Made by a program: the position numbers and the translations under genes. Positions 1 through 10,425 of a stretch of DNA of 64,000 nucleotides are shown piece by piece. Position 1 is the stretch's first letter. Each line of letters opens with the position of its first letter. The notes beneath the pieces were generated by a model. That model did no database searches. It was not told the DNA's origin and was given only the letters and a program-made list of their open reading frames with translations. This DNA comes from Microdochium bolleyi (taxonomy: Eukaryota > Ascomycota > Sordariomycetes > Xylariales > Microdochiaceae): NCBI GenBank assembly GCA_001566295.1, contig KQ964247.1, forward strand, positions 1,550,001 to 1,614,000. Reading direction: 5' to 3'.

Positions 1-1230
1 CGATTTTGTGTCGGAGTCACTTTTAACCTTCTCTTATCCTAACTCCAGCTTCATTCGCGCAAACACGGCGACATTACCTTGCTGATCATCGCAGCTCCGA
101 AACTTCCCATCCTTGAGCGTAATTCTCTCAGAATGGGTCAACCCTCCTTCGAGGCGTCCAACGCCATCATCTACGTCACTTATGGCGCATTCTTGTATGT
201 TTTTCACACGCGCCGATCGCTCGGCTCGCGCTGCACTGCCAGCTGACCGGGTGTGCGTGCTGCGTTTTGTTTTCCTTCCCATCTTGTGCGAAAGCGATCA
301 TACAATCTGTGCTAGCTAGGAAGCTCCATGACTGACCCGGTATTCGCATGTGCTGTAGACTTCTCGGAACAGGCCTGGCCTGGAGAATGCGCAACCAACC
401 CAAGTCGGAATTCTTGGCTGGCAACAGAACTCAGACCGGTCAGATTACGTCCAACTTAAGCAGCCAGCCTTTCTTCGAGGCAGCTGTCGCAAACAGCTCC
501 GTGGCTTTGCGCTCCGCCTGGGCCATCTACGCCTGGCTCTGAGCTTCCAGTTGCATGGTTTGATGATCACTAACAACGTTCGTCCACAACAGCCTTTCCC
601 ATTGCGCTGAACTTCATCGCTGCTGGTAAGTAGCTGCGCAGTCAGCAGAGAGCTTCAAGCTTTCTATTCCAGATCAAAGCGGTAGCACCGTAGACCAGCC
701 TGCCAGGCTTCGATTCTCGACATGCGCGACACATCGGCACAGCACCCATCAGCATTGGGCGTTGAGCGCTTCCTAGCGCGAATAGTCCAGCGTGATGCTC
801 GCCCACCGAGGCTCCAACGACGGAGTTCGACAAGCTACTCAGATCCTCATGTCTCACCAAGGGCATGGCTGGGTTAGCAAACTGCAAGCAGACTGACGAT
901 AGGTTCGTACTCAATATCAACAGTCCTCCGGCCTCCCCCGGCGAGCTGGATAGTGATATCTGAGGCACTGTTGCCTGCGAAGAAGACAACTGTCCACTCA
1001 ATGGGGAGGCTGGAGAACTGCGGCTCACTACGGGCGCTGAATTGAAGCACATTCTGTCTCTTGAAATCCACCCTCGCAATACTAGCCAGGAGATCTCAAG
1101 AAATGGTGTGCGGAAATGAGGCTGAGATTGTACCGTAATTACTCGATCAAGTTAATGCTTGCGTGGGAAACGTGCTGCCGTGGCGATCTACCCTTCCCCT
1201 TATCCAACGTTCTTGCCATGCTAACCTTAG
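1..1230. other. Left-edge region without a confident gene
   Basis: No complete gene is recognisable here. The + strand shows no hydrophobic reading frame that could supply the missing N-terminus of the symporter starting near 1231. On the - strand, 874-1071 holds a 65-residue open frame with a protein-like composition, containing FFAGNSASDITIQL, which could be an exon of a gene I do not recognise. A weak acceptor-like CTAACCTTAG ends at 1230 directly before the symporter frame. Confidence 0.4.
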
Positions 1231-2732
1231 CCGACACGATTGCTGTTCGACACAGCCATGGGATCTGGTATTCTTTTCTCGTACCCCCAATTGGCCACTA
1301 TCGCAGGAGTCCAGGGTGTTATCATATACGCCTTCGCTTCGGCCATGCCCCTCCTCGTCTTCGCCGCCCTCGTCCCCATCATCCGCAGCAAATGCCCGGA
1401 AGGGTTCGTGCTCACGGAATGGACCCGGCAGCGTTACGGCGTCGTCACTGCGCTCTATCTTGGAGCACTGACTCTGCTCACGCTGTTTCTCTACATGGTT
1501 GCTGAGTTGTCTGCCATCGGCCAGGTCGTTGCAGCCTTGACTGGCCTCAACGGACTTCCAGTGATTATCGTCGAGTGCATCATCACCACGATCTACACGT
1601 GTGAGTAGTGTCAACAGAGACGAGTTGATGGAGTACAGCTGGACTGACCCGACTTCCCACAGCTATTGGTGGCTTCAAGATCTCTTTCCTCACAGACAAT
1701 ATCCAAGGTGTCATGGTGCTCGGGCTGATCACCATTGCAACAATTACGATTGGTGTCAAGGCAGAAATCGACCCCGAGCTGGTGCGGTCGTCTGGCTACT
1801 TGGAGCCCACCTTGCTCGGATGGCAACTCCTCTACATTCTCCCGGTCGCCATCATTACCAACGACTTCTTCCTCGCCAACTTCTGGCTTCGGGCCTTTGC
1901 GTCCAAAACCGACAAGGACCTCTGGATCGGAATGTCTATGGCCACTGTGGCAATCCTGATCATTATCACTTTGGTCGGCACGACTGGTCTGATCTCCGCT
2001 TGGTCTGGCGCGTACCCTGGAGACCCGCCTGTTGCGGACGGTTCTGTTGCGTTCTTCCTGCTCCTGCAGCGCCTGCCAGACTGGGTCGTTGGCGTCGTGC
2101 TGGTCCTTGTTGTCACTCTTAGCACCGCTGCCTTTGACAGCTTGCAGTCGGCCATGGTCTCCTCCGTCTCGAACGACCTCTTCCGCAACAAGCTCAACAT
2201 CTGGTGGATCCGCAGCGGCGTCGTTCTGATCATCATCCCCGTTGTCGTCCTGGCAATCCGCGCTCCTAGCATCCTCCAGATCTATCTCATCACAGACCTT
2301 CTGTCTGCGGCCACCATTCCCGTTCTGATCCTTGGTCTGTCTGAGCGCTTCTACTTCTGGCGTGGCCTAGAGGTCGTCGTCGGCGGTCTCGGCGGCATCT
2401 TCACTGTCTTCCTCTTCGGCACCATCTATTACGGAGGAGACGTCCAGGCCGGCGGCAACCTCCTCCTGTTGACGAACGGTCTGTATGCGAACGACTGGTC
2501 CGCCTTCGGTGCTTTCGTCGCCGCGCCCGTCGGTGGCATTCTGTGGGGCACTGGCGCTCTCCTCGTCAGGCTGGCGGTCCAGTGGGTTATCGCCAAGAAG
2601 AATGGCCGCCGCTTCGACAGCCTCGACCGCCCTACCCCCTCCTACGGCTCGGAGGGCCAGAGTGTCACGAGCCAGGAGCGTGTCGCCCACGACGATGTGG
2701 CTCTCGCCAAGTCCACCGGCCAGTTCTTCTGA
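1231..2732 (+). CDS. Sodium/solute symporter (SSF family, urea-transporter-like), 5' end missing or unresolved
   Basis: This is a polytopic plasma-membrane symporter of the sodium:solute symporter family; fungal relatives import small solutes such as urea, but the substrate here is not shown. Coding is clear from the ATG at 1258 to 1600, then from 1663 to 2732, giving 470 residues. The 62-bp intron has a GTGAGT donor and a CAG acceptor and joins YT to SIGGF in frame. Family motifs include MGSGILFSYPQ, EGFVLTEWTRQRYG, SFLTDNIQG and NDFFLANFWLR. About ten hydrophobic segments are visible, followed by a short polar tail. The frame is open back to a stop at 1228 and keeps family-like residues (LFDTA) before 1258, so the real protein should continue upstream. 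No matching upstream exon is visible. Either an exon was missed or the gene has lost its first membrane helices. Confidence 0.8.
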
Positions 2733-4062
2733 GTGTAGACCTGCGGAAAAGGGCTGGCAGCACACCCCGGATACGGACGCAAAGTTCAACCTTTGGTCTG
2801 TCAAAGTCTCATGCCCCTCTTATAAGACGGGCCTTTTGAGGCAGGCAACACCTCTGAGGTGTGTGCAAGGATTTAATAAAGACAGAGGGGGGATGGGAAC
2901 AGGATGCAGAGTTGGGGGATCGTGTCATGGACGCTTGAGCATGGTGCCATCCTTGCTAGTCAAGTCTATGGGGAGAGTCTAGTGACTTGGGTCTTGAGAA
3001 GGTGACAAGCACGTAGGCCATGGAGTTGAATCATGGCATGATCTCTCGGCAGTGTTTTGGGTGGTGTTATATAGTGGATGCCTTTGCATGTTCATGGCAA
3101 CAGCACGAGCTAGCACCGGAGATATTCTCGGAAGCAATGATATTGTTGTGTTCTCCGTAACGACTGATCGCCCTTTTTGTTGATGACTTCCCCACCAATA
3201 TTCCTTACTCTCTCTTGCGCATTATCGGCATGACCACTGGCAACAGCAAGATCTCGATTGAAAGGCCTGGAAGTGACGATCGCTCCATGGCGGGCCTCCA
3301 TTCCCACGTCGGCACAGGCAGGTGCGGGGGTGGGGGCATGACCTCGCGAATTACCTAAGACCAAACGCCGTCTCGTGGATCAACCTCTTCCGGTCTCCAA
3401 GAAAATCGCGAGATGTCATCGCTTCGCTCCACATATGCCTCATTGCCATGGCAGGCAGAGTCCCGAGCTTACGTTTGATCCGCAAAGCTGGCGGTGTATT
3501 GAATCACCGTGCGCGATGCTTCCGCGACCATCGGCTTCGTAGGGACCCGAATGGACCAGTCACCAATTCCGGCAAGGGGGCACGGCACACACGCTTGAGC
3601 ACACGCAAAGAGTGCCCGAGGCCAAAGAGTAGCCGCAATGTACAACCCCAGGCGCAAATCACAACTGGAGCCCAGTGAGTTTTGACTGATCTTGTCTTAT
3701 GCTATCTTTTTTGGTATGGCATATCTCTCTACCCTTGCAACTACTTCGCAATGCTGCTTTTATGTCTGACACATGCCGCGTCGCCGTGGCTGGCATACAT
3801 GAGGATGATGCTGATAGTGATGCTGATGATGATGATGCTAGTCGCTGAAAATGCTCCTTCAATTGTCCTCCGACAGGGGGGTATGTCCAAAATTCGAATC
3901 AAAACGCCAGAAAACTCCACCGCATGCCTTTTGATCAGGCCTCCCCGAGACCCTCACGAAACGATAAATCAAGTCGGAAATGCAAGTCGAGGGCATGACT
4001 GCCATAACAGCCCCGAAGGCCAGGCTGCCAGCTCTCTCGGCCATTCTTGGGAGGCAGCTTCT
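2733..4062. other. Intergenic region between the symporter and PAPS reductase
   Basis: This spacer lies between two convergent genes and should carry both 3' UTRs. No reading frame with recognisable protein character was found on either strand. A short GAT/ATG trinucleotide repeat lies at about 3802-3840. Confidence 0.5.
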
Positions 4063-5028
4063 TCACATGACCGAAATTTGCTGCCCTCTCTCAACCTTCT
4101 CTAAAGCTGCGGAGAGCTTGGCGGGCTCAGAGCTTTGTTGTTGTTGGCTGAGAAACTGTGCGTACCGGGACTGCTTGTTGTGGATGCCGCACTCGGTCTT
4201 GGCCCTGCCCTTCCATCGGCCAGCTCTCTCGTCCTCGGTCTCGGAGACAGGGCTGGTGGAGTGCCAGTCACCGACCGACTTGTATCCTTGATCTAACAAG
4301 ACGTTGTACGGGATATCGTGCTCGTCGATGTACGACTTCACCTGACCGAAAGTCCAGTCCATCAGCGGGTTGATCTTGACGATCCCAGTCTCGTTGTCGA
4401 CCTCGATGTACGAGATGCTGTCACGGGCGCCGCCTTGTGACCGACGACGGCCAGTAAGGACAGCAGCCACTTTGAGCTCGGCATAAGCTCGTTGTTGTGG
4501 CTCGACCTTGGCGATCCAGTCGTACAGCTCGTCGGCCATATCGTATAAGCCCTCGCCGTACTGCTCCTCGAACTGTGCTGTGGTCTCGACTCCATCGGGA
4601 CGGTAGATGTGGATGGCGAGGTGAGGGAACTTGGCCTTGACGCGATCAATCAGGTCGTAGGTCTCCTTGAAGTGGTACAGGGTATCCAGGAAAATCGTGC
4701 CGATCGAGGGAGCAGCTGGAGACTCAGCCTGAATCTTGGCGAGCATGTCCATGGTAACGAGCCCGGTCAGTCCAAAGGCGGTCGACTGGTAGAGGTTCGG
4801 GAACATGACCGTGGCGAATCGAAGGCGATCAAGAGCAGTCATGCGCGCCATCTGCTTGTTCAGGTGCTCGAGGTGCATCTTTGTCAAGGCCACCTGCGGC
4901 AGGCTGTTTGTCGAACTGGTGGTCGACGAGGCGGCAGAGGCATATCCGGAATCCGAGCCCTCCTTGACAGGCCGCATGACAGGCGATGATGCGCACGACG
5001 ACGTCTGTGTGGAGGTGGAAGTGTCCAT
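4063..5028 (-). CDS. Phosphoadenosine phosphosulfate (PAPS) reductase
   Basis: The enzyme reduces PAPS to sulfite and adenosine 3',5'-bisphosphate with thioredoxin, in cytosolic sulfate assimilation (yeast MET16, Aspergillus sA). It is a single exon of 321 residues. The start is the ATG at 5028; the frame is open further upstream but has no other ATG. Residues 1-50 are a Ser/Thr-rich leader. The adenine nucleotide alpha-hydrolase fold follows, with FLDTLYHF, the Arg-rich TGRRRSQG and the catalytic KTECGIH with Cys280. Only this one conserved Cys motif is seen, as expected for a PAPS-type enzyme; the paired cysteines of iron-sulfur APS reductases are absent. No linked sulfur gene is present. 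The reaction is a confident family inference. Confidence 0.95.
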   Translation of the reverse strand: MDTSTSTQTSSCASSPVMRPVKEGSDSGYASAASSTTSSTNSLPQVALTKMHLEHLNKQMARMTALDRLRFATVMFPNLYQSTAFGLTGLVTMDMLAKIQAESPAAPSIGTIFLDTLYHFKETYDLIDRVKAKFPHLAIHIYRPDGVETTAQFEEQYGEGLYDMADELYDWIAKVEPQQRAYAELKVAAVLTGRRRSQGGARDSISYIEVDNETGIVKINPLMDWTFGQVKSYIDEHDIPYNVLLDQGYKSVGDWHSTSPVSETEDERAGRWKGRAKTECGIHNKQSRYAQFLSQQQQSSEPAKLSAALEKVERGQQISVM

Positions 5029-7951
5029 TGTGTAGGGGGGACGACTGCAAAGACTCCTTTGTGTTGCCGCCAACGATACAGAGGTGGCAGGATATGGGAT
5101 ATGGGTGTGGTGCAAAAGTCTTGCTGTTGTTCGCGAGGCCCGAAGAAGTGTTGGTCCGATACCCTTGTCGGCTGAGAGAAGCGGCTACCGGTAAGTTTAC
5201 TATGGCGTTGCGAGAATAGTTTGAGCTGACAATAACTAGATGTCACCGGAGATATATTGACGTATTGCGAATCACGAAGAGAATAAGTCGAAGTCGTCAC
5301 TGTCCCAGCCTGAGGGAGGGGAGCCTGGGATATTAAACGGGCGGCGCAGGCTGTGGGGAGCCTGGCGGTTGCGTGCTTTGCTCCCACGACGACCGGCAAG
5401 CCCGATCTACGAAGGCTCGGCCATCGCCAGCAGGCACTTACAAACACCATGGTGCATTATTAATGACGACCTAGGGACCAGATGCCCCTAGAAGGAGGCG
5501 ATGGAAACAGTCAGCCAGCAGATCGACCAATCATGGAGCACAGCGCAGCAAAACGGAGCTGCTCTGGGCTCCATTTATGCCTGGATTCCGTGGGCGTCTC
5601 GGGCGTTACGGTCGGGCATTGCGGTTTCAGGCCCTGCAGCGGCCTTCGGTATTGCGCGATTCTGGACCATCAGCCATGATGAGGTTGCGGTGCGGGTCAG
5701 GCAAATTCTGAGGATGAGCACGCAATCCGCGCTAATGCACTCTTCGAGGTTCTCGGGGGCCATGATTGGCTGCCACCCACTGCCTATTCAGGAAATGCCA
5801 ACGTCTGGCAGCACGCTCGCCATGCTCGTTGTCGCCAGTCCTCGCCGTTAAGGTTTTCGGCCGCGATCGACTGGCACGATCTTCCCAAGCCAGCGCTTGT
5901 CCTCAGGACCTGTACAGATCGATCTGCTTGAGCGCTCAAGCTGAGCAGTCATGGCGGTCCGCGGAACCTGACCAGCAAAAACAGTCAGATGGACGGCCAC
6001 GAAACCCAGTCCATCAATCATGGCTTTCCTCTGCAGACGTGCTGCACCTACATTATTCTTTTCAGGAAATGAGGTAGCGGGGACTTCAGAATACTTCGAG
6101 ACGATCGGATGGTCACAAAGCCGCAGCGACGATGACAAACCTCAAGTTTGCCGCTGCCAATGGTAAGCATGATCTGATGCATGCCGCCGCGAACCCGGGC
6201 AACAGAGCACTGGCATACTCGACTGGCCTTGTGCAGGCTGTTGGTGCCATGTGCCCCATGATAACGAGATCGAGCACACGATGACCACCAGGAGAACTAC
6301 TTGCAAGACACACCCGCACTTTCGATCCCTCAGAATGGGGTGGCAGTGTACTCAACCATGGCCGAATTTCGTTCTGCTCCTGCATCTGGCTACGCTTCTA
6401 CATGAAGCCTGACTCATAGCTGCAGTGATCATATTTCCGTGGAGACTCGTAATGGCGGTCGTCCGAGCAAGTGCCGTGTCAGAGAGCCGGGCTTGTCAGT
6501 ACCACACAACGGAATTGGTCTTCCGTTTCCACGAGACCGTCCCAAGGTGCGACGGACTGGCATCAGTAAGGATGCGAGGGCGGAAAATCTGGGGGGGGCT
6601 GGACTTGAGGCAGCAGACATTGCCAGGGGGCGATTGCGTGATCTGGGACAACAAGCAACAAGCGGTTGTCGGACGGCAGGAGCCTGCGTGGGTGGCTTGG
6701 GGACGACCCCGACGAGCGTTGGGCGGCGGCGGAACCCCGGATGACGAGTTGTTGCGTGATTGCCGCTCCGAGAGCCTAGCGGACCAGAGCCGCACGCCAT
6801 CAGCACTCAAACCGTGCTGGAGGCAGTCCCAAGCGTGTGGGAGTAGACGGTGCCCTGGAAGTGTGTCGGCTCGGAGCCCCGATTTCCGCTGGCCGAGGAC
6901 CCACACTGCGGCCGCCGACTGCATCACTGCGAGCACGTCAGCGACACAGCTATCAGACTTGCATCAGTGACTGCCAGGCGCAACGCCCGGTGTCGCCATG
7001 GTCACGTGTCTTGCTGTCGTCACAGTGATAATTATCAAGTGCACCTTGGTAGGGGTTGTCGCGGATCCCAGCTGTCGATCATCCAAGATTGCCAGTCGAG
7101 GCCAGTTTGCATCTGATGCACAAGCCGACAAAAGGTGAATGCCTGGTCACCGGCTGACGAATTGGCCGGCTATCACAGCATGAGATTTGTCAAGCCATAA
7201 TGCCCTGCCGAGGTGTGAGGTCTTGATGTGTCATCACAATCGGAAGCCGAGATGCAATGCGGCAAGTAGTTCTAGCTAAAGCAGGTACGCATTCGTGGGG
7301 GTTGTTGCCATCGCTGCTTACGTGATTGTGACGACGCTGTGCCTGGGCCGGTGGCGTGCTCCTCACGGCCTGCAGCTTAGTAAAATGCGTGATGTCAGGC
7401 TGGCTAAGTCCAGGACCAGACAATCACTGCCCAAGTCGGCTTCAGAGACATTTGGCTGCAGCACCGAGTAGCTCTAGAAAGGGGATGGAACTTGAGGCTG
7501 AGAGATGATCGCCCGTGCTTGCATTGCCCAGTGTTGCATTAGGAACCAGTAGCGAATGAGCGGTGATTCCGTCCTTCTGCGAAGGGACCTGGATGATTGA
7601 GGATTGACGACGAGACCGAGAGGCTTGAAAGATGAGAGCACTGTGTCCTCGTTCCCATTCGGTGTGTTACAGCGGATCTATGATTACGATGCCGCTCCTC
7701 ATCACGTGGCGATAGGGCTGTCACTCAGTCACTGAACGCCGTCAAGCGCTGTCTCGCCCCGTTCCGCGTGCCGGACCGCCTAGGATGAGTGCTGTATGGC
7801 CCCGCCAGAGCGGACCCCTAGCACAGCAAACCCCGCCAACGCCCGAATCGTCCGACTCGGGCCGTGTCGACAGCTTCATTTTCCTGGGTAAGCGCATCCG
7901 AGGACAACCTCCGCCACAACAGCAACGAAAAGGTACGGCACACCCGCGATC
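5029..7951. other. Long intergenic region between divergent PAPS reductase and phosphoserine phosphatase
   Basis: About 2.9 kb hold the promoters of two divergent genes. Open frames such as 5501-5851 (+) have no recognisable domain, no splice-linked partners and a composition like translated noncoding DNA. I see no tRNA, repeat array or transposon end here. Confidence 0.45.
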
Positions 7952-9406
7952 ATGGCTCCCGAAGACAAGGCCAAGCGGCCACAGATAGGCCACGCCGGAC
8001 GCCGGACGAGCTCCTTCATCCGCGAGCACCAGCAGTCGCGCCCGGCCAAGCTGGCCGACAGCCACCACGTTGGCATCGACACGGTTGTCGAGGACCTCCA
8101 GGGCGCCCGCCTCTCGCCCCAGCAGAACCCCTTCACCGGCGTCCCCGGCCGCGACCAGCCCCCGCGCATCGTCGAGGGCGTCATCCACGACTTCTCCCAC
8201 CCAGACTGCTGCCCGCCCAAGGGCTCCCGCTCAAACCGCCTTGTCGCCACCCTCATCTACAAGGCTGTCGCCAAGCGTAATGCCGCCGCCGCTGCTGGCA
8301 CGGCAGGCAACAGCACCGCCGCCGGCTCCATGCCCTCGCCCCGGCTGCCCAACTCGGCCTCGGAGACGAGCATCCCCGCCAACCTGGCCCCGACGACAGA
8401 CATTGATGCCTTCCCGCTCGAGCCCCCGGCTGCCTCCGAGCCCGAGCCCCTCGACCACCTGTACGGCTCCTACATCTCGCCGCTATGCATCACGTCGTTC
8501 CTCCACCTCATGTCCTCCTTCCCCGCGCCCACAGGCACCGAGGAGGACCTGACCTCATCCCACCGCTGCCTCGACGACCCGGTCCACCCGCTCGTCGTTG
8601 AGCTGACCCTCTCCCACGCCCCCTCGGACGAGTTCCTCTCCCTCGCCGACCTACGCAAGCACGAGCTCATCTACCGCTTCGAGCGCGAGTGGAATGTCGA
8701 CGTCGTCCTGCAGCGGGACACCCCCTGGCGGCGGCACCCGCGCCTCGTCGTCTTCGACATGGACTCCACCCTCATCACACAGGAGGTCATCGACCTCCTG
8801 GCGGCCAACGTCTCGGCCGACCTCGCCGCCCAAGTAGCAGACATCACGCACCGCGCCATGCTCGGCGAGCTCGAGTTCGACGCCGCCTTCCGCGAGCGCG
8901 TGGCCCTGCTCAAGGGCCTGCCCGCCACTTTCTTCGAGCAGCTGCGCCCGGTGCTCGACGTCACACAGGGCGTGCCCCAGCTGCTCAAGGCCCTGCGCCG
9001 GCTCGGCGTCAAGACGGCCGTGCTGTCGGGCGGCTTCTTGCCCCTCACCAGCTGGCTCGCGGGTGAGCTGGGCATCGACCACGCGCACGCCAACGAGGTC
9101 GTCGTCGACCCGGCCACGGGCCAGCTCACGGGCGAGGTGCGCGGCGTCATCGTCGGCAAGGAGCGCAAGAGGGAGCTGCTCCTGCAGATCGCGGCGCAGG
9201 AAAAGGTCGACATCAGCCAGGTCGTCGCGGTCGGCGACGGCGCCAACGACCTCGCCATGCTGGCCACCGCCGGGCTTGGGGTCGCATGGAACGCCAAGCC
9301 GCGCGTGCAGATGGAGGCGAGCGCGCGCCTCAATGGCGAGTCGCTGCTCGATCTCCTGTTTCTATTTGGCTTCACGAGCGAGGAGGTGGACATGTTGACA
9401 TCGTAG
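7952..9406 (+). CDS. Phosphoserine phosphatase (SerB/Ser2 type)
   Basis: It removes phosphate from L-3-phosphoserine in the last step of the phosphorylated serine pathway, in the cytosol. The gene is a single exon of 484 residues starting at the ATG at 7952. The N-terminal half (about 1-255) is longer than the yeast enzyme and resembles the ACT-like regulatory portion of filamentous fungal orthologues, with an Ala/Pro/Ser-rich linker near 110-165. The C-terminal half is a HAD phosphatase: DMDST at 269-273 with nucleophile Asp269 and Asp271, VLSGGF as motif II, and GDGAND at 428-433 as motif IV. Third-codon GC is very high, which explains the long antisense frames over it. The family assignment is firm; serine feedback is only an inference from the ACT-like region. 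Confidence 0.94.
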   Translation: MAPEDKAKRPQIGHAGRRTSSFIREHQQSRPAKLADSHHVGIDTVVEDLQGARLSPQQNPFTGVPGRDQPPRIVEGVIHDFSHPDCCPPKGSRSNRLVATLIYKAVAKRNAAAAAGTAGNSTAAGSMPSPRLPNSASETSIPANLAPTTDIDAFPLEPPAASEPEPLDHLYGSYISPLCITSFLHLMSSFPAPTGTEEDLTSSHRCLDDPVHPLVVELTLSHAPSDEFLSLADLRKHELIYRFEREWNVDVVLQRDTPWRRHPRLVVFDMDSTLITQEVIDLLAANVSADLAAQVADITHRAMLGELEFDAAFRERVALLKGLPATFFEQLRPVLDVTQGVPQLLKALRRLGVKTAVLSGGFLPLTSWLAGELGIDHAHANEVVVDPATGQLTGEVRGVIVGKERKRELLLQIAAQEKVDISQVVAVGDGANDLAMLATAGLGVAWNAKPRVQMEASARLNGESLLDLLFLFGFTSEEVDMLTS

Positions 9407-10425
9407 ACGTTTCAAAGAGAAGAGAGAGGCGGGGGAACGAATACGATTCGGATATCTGCTTCAGGTCATGGAGGTGTCGAAGTACGAAAGGGGTTTTATT
9501 TTGTGGCTGCGAGGACAGTAACAATGCAAGGCGTTCAGGAGAGGTATGCGAACTCAGAAAGAGGGGCAAAGGGAGGGAGAGATGTTAGACGTAGCAACCG
9601 ACGCAGAACGAGCCAGTGCCCTTCCCAAACTACGACGACGACGTGGACGAACCCAGACGTGCACATCAAACCCGGCGGGGCAGAAGAAAGGGGGAGGGGA
9701 GCTGTAAGCTGGCTTCGAGCGCGCGCGCGCGTCCAGACACCGTTGGCTCGATGCGGGGAATAGGGGAAGATGGTCAGACCATGGCAAGCTGTTGAAGCGT
9801 CTTGGTGCAGCTTCTTCCAGAGTATGCATATGCAATTATGACCTAGCCTCGCCGGGATCAAATACGTGTTCGTGATGTGTTGTCATCAGAAAGGGCTGCG
9901 TGACGAGTCGTAGATATCAAGCATGCACGGCAGCTGATGCATACATCAAGCTCTGACATCGGTTGTTTCTCAGAGGAGACAAACACAAAGCATGTACCGC
10001 CAAACAAGTCACACCACATCACATAGTCCTCCCATGGACGGAAGGCCTTCCGATGATTAGACTATATATACATATATAAGGTAATATGTATACCTATGTA
10101 CAAAGCCTCCCCTCGCGACATGAGTTGTACGGAGGGTTGAATGGAGAAAATACAACTGGGCCTCACCTGACTGAGCGAGTCATGAAGGTATTGGTGATGA
10201 AGAAATAGGAGATATCGCTCCGTGAAAGGGGTATACATGCGAAGGTTGAAAGAAGAGGTTACATGTGAGACATGATGGAATAAAGCTCGTCCGCTGTGTA
10301 AAAATAGGGAAGATAAAACGTGTGCTTTGTGAAGGGACGAGGATGTTCCGTGTCTGGAAATTAGTGCGTCGTGTGTACTGGCCCGGCAGTACCATCGTGT
10401 GAAAAGGAGAAAATACCAAAGACGA
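9407..10425. other. Convergent 3' region with short repeats
   Basis: This spacer separates the 3' ends of the phosphatase and palmitoyltransferase genes. It contains an alternating GC tract at about 9718-9731 and an AT run with TATATA/CATATATA at about 10062-10080. No supported gene was found. Confidence 0.5.
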
